Of a stretch of 64,000 bases of DNA, positions 59,207 to 64,000 are shown piece by piece. Position numbers and translations under genes: made by a program. Each line of letters starts with the position of its first letter. Position 1 is the stretch's first letter. The notes under the pieces were generated by a model, which was not told the origin of the DNA, ran no database searches, and saw only the letters and a list, made by a program, of their open reading frames with translations. Location of the stretch: the NCBI RefSeq assembly GCF_001513675.1, contig NZ_CP013859.1:435081-499080 (forward strand), written 5' to 3'. This DNA comes from Microbacterium sp. XT11 (lineage in GTDB: Bacteria > Actinomycetota > Actinomycetes > Actinomycetales > Microbacteriaceae).

Positions 59207-59719
59207 ATGACTACTCTGATCCTCACCGTCGCCGGGGCCGACAAGCCGGGGCTGGTCGCCGCGGTCGCCGACGTCGTCGACGCGCACGACGGCAACTGGG
59301 AGAACAGCCGCCTGGCCGAGCTCGCCGGCACCTTCGCCGGTGTCATCGAGGTCTCGGTGTCGGCTGACCGCGCCGGCGAGTTGGAGCGGGCGCTGAGCGC
59401 GCTCGACGGTCTGCTGACCGTGGCGGTCCGCACCGGAACGGCGCCGGAGGCACCGGCCGACGACGAACGGCTGCTCGGCATCAGCGTGCTCGGCAACGAC
59501 CGCCCCGGCATCGTCCGCGAGGTGTCCGGAGTGCTGAGCGCCCACGCGCTGAGCATCGAGGAGCTGACGACCGAGACCCGCGATGCGGCGATGGCGGGCG
59601 GACGGCTGTTCGAGGCCTCGGTGTCGGCGAAGGTTCCGGCGTCGGTCGACGTGGCCGCCCTGCGGGCTGATCTCGAGCGTCTCGCGACCGAGATCCAGGT
59701 CGACATCACCGTCGGCTGA
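59207..59719 (+). CDS. Double ACT-domain protein (GcvR-like)
   Basis: 170 residues with two ACT domains: residues 1-80 (TTLILTVAGADKPGLVAAVADVV) and about 90-168 (GISVLGNDRPGIVREVSGVLSAH). Both have the DxPGLV/DRPGIV turn that binds small ligands, usually amino acids. It resembles the glycine-cleavage regulator GcvR and other stand-alone ACT regulators. The ATG follows a duplicated stretch 17 bases upstream. It ends one base from the convergent GntR gene. Confidence 0.85.
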   Translation: MTTLILTVAGADKPGLVAAVADVVDAHDGNWENSRLAELAGTFAGVIEVSVSADRAGELERALSALDGLLTVAVRTGTAPEAPADDERLLGISVLGNDRPGIVREVSGVLSAHALSIEELTTETRDAAMAGGRLFEASVSAKVPASVDVAALRADLERLATEIQVDITVG

Positions 59720-59720
59720 A

Positions 59721-60446
59721 TCAGCCGCCCGGCGTCGTCGACGGCGCGTCGGCGGCCTCGCGCTCCGGCCCGAGGTCGGTGTACCGGCGCACCCAGTACT
59801 CCGTGTTGGCGACGTGAGCGGATGCCGCGGCCGCGGCCGCGACCGGATCGCCCGCCGCCAGGCCACGCAGGATCGCCCTGTGTCCTTCGTCGGAGTGGAG
59901 CTTGAGCTGCGCGGCGTCATGCGGATCGGGGATGCGGTAGGCCCGCGACCGCGACCGCAGCACGTCGATGAGGCTCGTCAGCGCCTCGTTGCCCGCGACC
60001 TTCGAGATGGTCATGTGGAACCGGTGATCGAGCCGCGAGTGGTCTTCGACGTCGTCGCTGGCCTCGATCTCGTCGAGCACGCGACCGAGTTCGGCGACCG
60101 TCTCGGGGTCGATGCGGGCCGCGGCGAGCGCGGCGGCATGCGGCTCGAGCACCCGGCGGAGCTCGGTGAGTTCGAGCACCCCGGCCATCGGCAGCAGGCC
60201 CACGGTGAGCGAGAGGCTTCCGATGAGGTCGGCCGCGCGCAGTTCGCTGACGTAGCTGCCCGAGCCGTGGCGGGTCTCGAGCACGCCGAGCGCCGCCAGC
60301 ATCCTGATCGCCTCACGCAGCGATCCCCGTGACACGCCGAGCCGCTCGCACAGCTCTCCCTCGCTGGGCAGCCGATCGCCGGGGCGCAGCGCCCCATCGG
60401 CGATCAAGGCCCGCAGGCCGTGCAGCGCCGTGTCGAGTGCGCTCAT
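59721..60446 (-). CDS. FadR-type GntR regulator
   Basis: 241 residues from the ATG at 60446. The winged helix (about 10-75) has LCERLGVSRGSLREAIRMLAALGVLETRHGSGSYV (core VSRGSLREAIRML); the FCD domain has the ligands DHRFHMTISKVAGN and late His residues. It is divergent from the aminotransferase gene; the 173-base gap carries the perfect palindrome AGTTGTGCAACAACT (60569-60583), which contains the TTGT-N3-ACAA form known for FadR-type regulators. It probably represses the aminotransferase-importer operon. Confidence 0.88.
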   Translation of the reverse strand: MSALDTALHGLRALIADGALRPGDRLPSEGELCERLGVSRGSLREAIRMLAALGVLETRHGSGSYVSELRAADLIGSLSLTVGLLPMAGVLELTELRRVLEPHAAALAAARIDPETVAELGRVLDEIEASDDVEDHSRLDHRFHMTISKVAGNEALTSLIDVLRSRSRAYRIPDPHDAAQLKLHSDEGHRAILRGLAAGDPVAAAAAASAHVANTEYWVRRYTDLGPEREAADAPSTTPGG

Positions 60447-60568
60447 CGTCGTCCTCCCGGGTCGACCGTCTTCAGTGAGTCTGTCGGACAGCCGCGTCTC
60501 GACAAACTCGTATAACAACTTTGGCCAATTCTCGCACTTTCGTAGCGCAAATGGGCGTCGTATGGCAC

Positions 60569-60583
60569 AGTTGTGCAACAACT
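60569..60583. promoter_or_regulatory. FadR-type operator upstream of the aminotransferase
   Basis: AGTTGTGCAACAACT has six-base arms around GCA and lies 37 bases before the aminotransferase start. A half site ATAACAACT is at 60512-60520. The TNGTNNNACNA core is the textbook recognition pattern of FadR-subfamily GntR proteins, and such a regulator is encoded next to it. Confidence 0.72.
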
Positions 60584-60619
60584 CGCCCCACCAGGCCCCC
60601 TGCTCCCCGAAGAGGACCG

Positions 60620-61855
60620 ATGCCCGCTGCTCCGTTCCCCGCACCGCTCACGCTGACCTCCGGCGCTCGCGCACGCGATGCCTGGCCGCTGGATCCCGCC
60701 GTGGTCCACCTCAACCACGGGTCCTTCGGCGCGGTGCCCACCGAGGTCGTCGCCCACCAGGACGCCCTGCGGCGGAGGGCGGACCTCAGCCCTGTGGAGT
60801 GGTTCCCCCGGCTCGCCGAGCGCGTGCAGGCGGCGCGCGAGCGCACGGCGCCGTTCGTCGGCGCACGCGCGGAGGACAGCGCCTTCGTGCCGAACGCCTC
60901 CGCCGCGGCGTCCGTGGTCTACAACGCGCTGCAGCTGAGCGCGGGCGACGAGATCCTCGTGACCGACCACGGCTACGGCGCGGTGACGATGGGTGCGCAG
61001 CGGCTGGCCCGCCGGTTCGGCGCATCGGTGCGCACGGTGGCGCTTCCCCTGCTGGCATCCGACGACGAGGTCGTCACCCGCTTCGCAGACGCGCTCACCC
61101 CTCGAACGCGCCTCATCGTGGTCGACCAGATCACATCGCCCACGGCGCGCGTGCTGCCCACCCGCCGCATCGCCGATATCGCGGCGGCACGGGGAGTGCG
61201 CACCCTCGTCGACGGTGCGCATGCGCCGGGCCTCATCACGGATGCCGCAGCCGCCGCGGGCGGCGACTGGTGGTTCGGCAACCTCCACAAGTGGCCCTGC
61301 GCACCGCGCGGATCGGCCCTGCTGGTCACGACCGCCCCGGATCGCGACGAGTTGTGGCCCCTCATCGATTCCTGGGCCGCGCAGGAGCCGTACCCCACCA
61401 GGTTCGACACGCAGGGCACGATCGACGCCACGACGTACCTCAGCACACCCGCCGCGATCGACTTCGTCGAGAACGGTTTCGGCTGGGCGCGTGCCCGCGA
61501 GGCCATGACCGACATGGCGGATGCCGGGGCGGCGGCGATCGCGCTGGCGCTGGGCGCGTACAGCGATGACGACCCGGCCACGCCGTCGCCAGCGCCCGTG
61601 CCGTCGATGCGACTGATCCGGCTGCCGCTCGGCCTCGGCGCGACGCGGGAGGAGGCCGATGCGCTGCGCATGGAGCTCCTCGACGAGACCGCGGTCGAGA
61701 CCGCCTTCACGAGCTTCCGCGGAGTCGGCTACTTCCGGCTCTCGGTCCACCTGTACACCGAGGCGTCAGACATCGACGCCTTCGTGGAGCGCTGCATCCC
61801 GCAGATCCTCCAGCGCGCCGGCATCCGCCCGGCCGCACCCGTCGTCCTCCCCTGA
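60620..61855 (+). CDS. Class V aminotransferase family protein (isopenicillin-N-epimerase-like)
   Basis: 411 residues from ATG 60620 with AGAGGA upstream. Fold type I PLP features: HLNHGSFGAVP opening, VDGAHAPG (D198), and PLP lysine K224 in GNLHKWPCAPRGSA. This is the CefD/isopenicillin N epimerase branch, whose members also act as cysteine desulfurases, lyases or aminotransferases on amino acids and amino sugars. It precedes an ABC importer by 66 bases, so its substrate may be what that importer brings in. A run of eight C bases (61876-61883) lies in the gap. Confidence 0.85.
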   Translation: MPAAPFPAPLTLTSGARARDAWPLDPAVVHLNHGSFGAVPTEVVAHQDALRRRADLSPVEWFPRLAERVQAARERTAPFVGARAEDSAFVPNASAAASVVYNALQLSAGDEILVTDHGYGAVTMGAQRLARRFGASVRTVALPLLASDDEVVTRFADALTPRTRLIVVDQITSPTARVLPTRRIADIAAARGVRTLVDGAHAPGLITDAAAAAGGDWWFGNLHKWPCAPRGSALLVTTAPDRDELWPLIDSWAAQEPYPTRFDTQGTIDATTYLSTPAAIDFVENGFGWARAREAMTDMADAGAAAIALALGAYSDDDPATPSPAPVPSMRLIRLPLGLGATREEADALRMELLDETAVETAFTSFRGVGYFRLSVHLYTEASDIDAFVERCIPQILQRAGIRPAAPVVLP

Positions 61856-61921
61856 GCACGGCATCCCGTCCCGCACCCCCCCCGATCCCCACCCGAACCC
61901 CCACAGACTGAGAGGCACATC

Positions 61922-63232
61922 GTGAAGAACAAGATCTTGACGACCGTGGCAGGAGCCGGCACCGTCGCCCTTCTGGCGCTCACCGGCTGCTCGGCCGGCG
62001 GCGCGGCGCCCGCCGACGGCACCGTCACGCTGCAGATGGTCGAGAGCCTGACCAACCCCGCTCGCACCGAGCTGATCCGCGGACTGCTCGACAAGTTCGA
62101 GGCCGAGAACCCGAAGATCACCGTCAACCTCGTCTCCCCGCCAACGGAGCAGGCCGACCAGAAGATCCAGCAGATGCTGCAGTCCGGCAAGGGCGTCGAC
62201 GTGCTCGAGGTGCGCGACATCACCGTCGGTCCCTTCACGAACAACGGCTGGCTGCGCGACCTGTCCTCCGACCTCGAGAAGTGGGACGGATGGGACGCTC
62301 TCACCGACAACGCGAAGTCGGCGTCCGTGGCCGCCGACGGCAACCGCTACTTCGTGCCCTACGGCTTCTACGGGCTGTCGCTGTTCTACCGCACCGACCT
62401 CGTCGAGGCCGCCGGGTTCGACGGACCTCCGCACAGCTGGAAGGAGCTGCTCGAGCAGGCGACCGCGATCCAGGACCCGTCGAACAACATCTACGGCTAC
62501 GCCTTCCGGGGCGGGCAGAACGCCAACAGCAACGTCGTCGCCGCCATCGAGGCCTACACGATCGACGGCCTCGACGTCGACGACGCCTTCCGCATGGAAG
62601 ACGGCTCGACGATCTTCGCCGCACCGGAGGCCCAGGAGGCCGTCGACGACTACTTCGCCCTGTTCGAGAAGGCGTCGCCGCCGTCTGCCGTGTCGTGGGG
62701 CTACCCCGAGATGGTCGCCGGCTTCACGAACGGCACGACCGCGTTCCTCCTGCAGGATCCCGAGGTCATCGCCACGGTGCAGGACTCGTCGCTCTCCGAA
62801 GACCAGTGGGACACGGCTCCGCTCCTCGTCGGCCCGACCGGCAAGGCCGCGCAGCCCCTCGCGGTCGCCGGCTGGGGCGTCGCCGAGGCGAGTGAGCACG
62901 CCGACGCGGCCGTGAAGCTCGTCGAGTTCCTGTCGTCGGAGGAGCCGGCGACCGAGTTTGCCCAGGCCAACAGCCTCGTGCCGATCATCGCCTCCGCCGC
63001 CGACGACGAGTTCTACTCGTCCGGCCCGTGGACGAGCTACGTCACGATGACCGAAGACCCCGACACCTACGTCAACGTGCGCCAGCCGCGCGGCGTGAGC
63101 TGGTGGACCGAATGGATCCAGAAGTCCGACCAGGACGTGCAGAACGTGCTGCTGGGCAACATGACCACGACCGAGCTCCTCGAGTCGTGGGACGCCTTCT
63201 GGACGGAGAAGTACGCCGCGGAGAAGGGATGA
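61922..63232 (+). CDS. ABC importer solute-binding lipoprotein, family 1 (third CUT1 system)
   Basis: 436 residues from GTG 61922 (GAGAGG upstream). Signal peptide KNKILTTVAGAGTVALLALTGC ends in the lipobox ALTGC. The MalE-like domain shows VLEVRDI, YGFYGLSLFYRTDLV and SWWTEWIQ. It would bind a sugar or related compound for the permease encoded directly afterwards. Probably transcribed with the aminotransferase. Confidence 0.88.
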   Translation: MKNKILTTVAGAGTVALLALTGCSAGGAAPADGTVTLQMVESLTNPARTELIRGLLDKFEAENPKITVNLVSPPTEQADQKIQQMLQSGKGVDVLEVRDITVGPFTNNGWLRDLSSDLEKWDGWDALTDNAKSASVAADGNRYFVPYGFYGLSLFYRTDLVEAAGFDGPPHSWKELLEQATAIQDPSNNIYGYAFRGGQNANSNVVAAIEAYTIDGLDVDDAFRMEDGSTIFAAPEAQEAVDDYFALFEKASPPSAVSWGYPEMVAGFTNGTTAFLLQDPEVIATVQDSSLSEDQWDTAPLLVGPTGKAAQPLAVAGWGVAEASEHADAAVKLVEFLSSEEPATEFAQANSLVPIIASAADDEFYSSGPWTSYVTMTEDPDTYVNVRQPRGVSWWTEWIQKSDQDVQNVLLGNMTTTELLESWDAFWTEKYAAEKG

Positions 63233-64000
63233 CCGTGGCATCCGCCCGCACGAGGGGAGGCACCGTCGGCACCGCCGGCGGCGCCTCCTCCCGCCGCCGT
63301 CCGTTCCGCGGCCGACACGCGCTCACGCTCCTCGGGTTCATGCTCCCGGCGATCGTGTTCGTGTGCTGGTTCACCTACTGGCCGATGCTGCAGGGTGCCC
63401 GCATGGCGTTCCACGACTGGAACCTGTGGGACCTCACGTCGACGCCGTTCGTCGGCTTCGACAACTTCCTCGCCGTGTTCCGCGACCCGGCCTTCCCAAC
63501 GGTGGCGGCCAACTCGGTGCTGTGGGTGGTGGGCTCGCTCGTGCCGCAGCTCGTCATCGGCTTCCTCATCGCGCTCGCACTGCGCAAGAGGTTCCGCTTC
63601 CGCGGTCTCTACCAGGCGCTGGTCTTCTTCCCGTGGGCGGTCTCCGGATTCCTCATCGGGATGCTGTTCCGCTGGATGTTCAACGCCGAGTTCGGCGTCG
63701 TGAACGACCTGCTCATGAAGGCGGGCATCATCGACGCGCCGCTGCCGTGGCTGGCCGACCCGAAGCTCGCGATGTTCGCGGTGATCGTCGCCAACATCTG
63801 GTACGGCGTGACGTTCTTCGCGATCATGATCCTCGCGGCGCTGCAGTCGGTTCCCGACGAGGTGCTCGAGGCGGCCAGCCTCGACGGTGCGGGCAAGGTC
63901 CGGCAGCTGTTCTCGATCATCATCCCCTACATCTCGATGACGCTGCTCCTCACTGTCCTCCTCCGGGTCATCTGGATCTTCAACTTCCCCGACATCATCT
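63229..64000 (+). CDS. Sugar ABC importer permease, MalF type (cut by window end)
   Basis: The reading frame from ATG 63229 (ATGA overlap with the binding protein stop) runs open to the window end, 257 codons. After a basic N-terminus come helices starting LTLLGFMLPAIVFVCWF, the WNLWD and FVGFDNF segments typical of MalF homologues, and the EAA loop LEAASLDGAGKVRQLFSIIIP at about residues 213-233 (core EAASLDGAGKV). The last one or two membrane helices lie outside the window; a MalG partner is expected next. Confidence 0.9.
   Translation, partial: MTVASARTRGGTVGTAGGASSRRRPFRGRHALTLLGFMLPAIVFVCWFTYWPMLQGARMAFHDWNLWDLTSTPFVGFDNFLAVFRDPAFPTVAANSVLWVVGSLVPQLVIGFLIALALRKRFRFRGLYQALVFFPWAVSGFLIGMLFRWMFNAEFGVVNDLLMKAGIIDAPLPWLADPKLAMFAVIVANIWYGVTFFAIMILAALQSVPDEVLEAASLDGAGKVRQLFSIIIPYISMTLLLTVLLRVIWIFNFPDII

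Overview
The window is about 70% GC, densely packed and almost fully coding. Gene starts are often coupled by ATGA/GTGA overlaps, GTG starts are common, and Asp-Ala and Ala-Ser pairs are mostly written with the word GGATGCC/GGCATCC. Together with the protein families present, this points to a Gram-positive actinobacterium of the Microbacteriaceae, most likely Microbacterium. No rRNA, tRNA, CRISPR array, transposase or phage gene is visible. The whole 64 kb is an accessory block for finding, importing and breaking down plant or algal carbohydrate.

Region 1 (1-23260) is a glycoside locus. It holds the end of an alpha-L-rhamnosidase, an RpiR regulator, a GH2 beta-mannosidase, a chain of sugar-acid and sugar-phosphate enzymes (2-hydroxyacid dehydrogenase, phosphotriesterase-like lactonase, cupin phosphoglucose isomerase, DeoC-type aldolase, shikimate-dehydrogenase-like protein, FGGY kinase, SDR, RbsD, KDPG-type aldolase), a seven-gene minus-strand operon for a dipeptide/oligosaccharide-type ABC importer with a ROK protein, and a large secreted clan-A glycosidase. 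Five copies of GTAGYNNNACTAC lie in its three divergent promoter regions and match the operator type of RpiR proteins. Region 2 (23304-26328) is a small ABC exporter with a MarR-like regulator.

Region 3 (26403-49868) holds two CUT1-type sugar importers. The first is followed by an uncharacterised barrel-like protein, an RraA-like protein, an aldo-keto reductase and an amidohydrolase lactonase; opposite them are a GntR regulator, an SGNH esterase and a large secreted beta-helix protein. One operator sequence, ATTATCGAYTA, sits in the -35/-10 spacer of three promoters here. The second importer is followed by a secreted BNR-type beta-propeller protein, a FAD-dependent oxidoreductase and a LacI-like protein that has lost its DNA-binding domain, then a DeoR regulator and an alpha/beta hydrolase.

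Region 4 (49920-58054) encodes a complete non-phosphorylating L-fucose pathway: mutarotase, dehydrogenase, lactonase, L-fuconate dehydratase, 2-keto-3-deoxy-L-fuconate dehydrogenase and a diketo-acid hydrolase, plus a GntR regulator and a face-to-face promoter pair sharing one palindrome. A DUF559 endonuclease-like gene interrupts it, bracketed by two copies of a long hairpin repeat; a third copy lies inside the fucose operon. Region 5 (58086-64000) has a cysteine-synthase-like PLP enzyme, an ACT-domain protein, a FadR-type GntR facing a class V aminotransferase, and the start of a third sugar importer cut by the window end.
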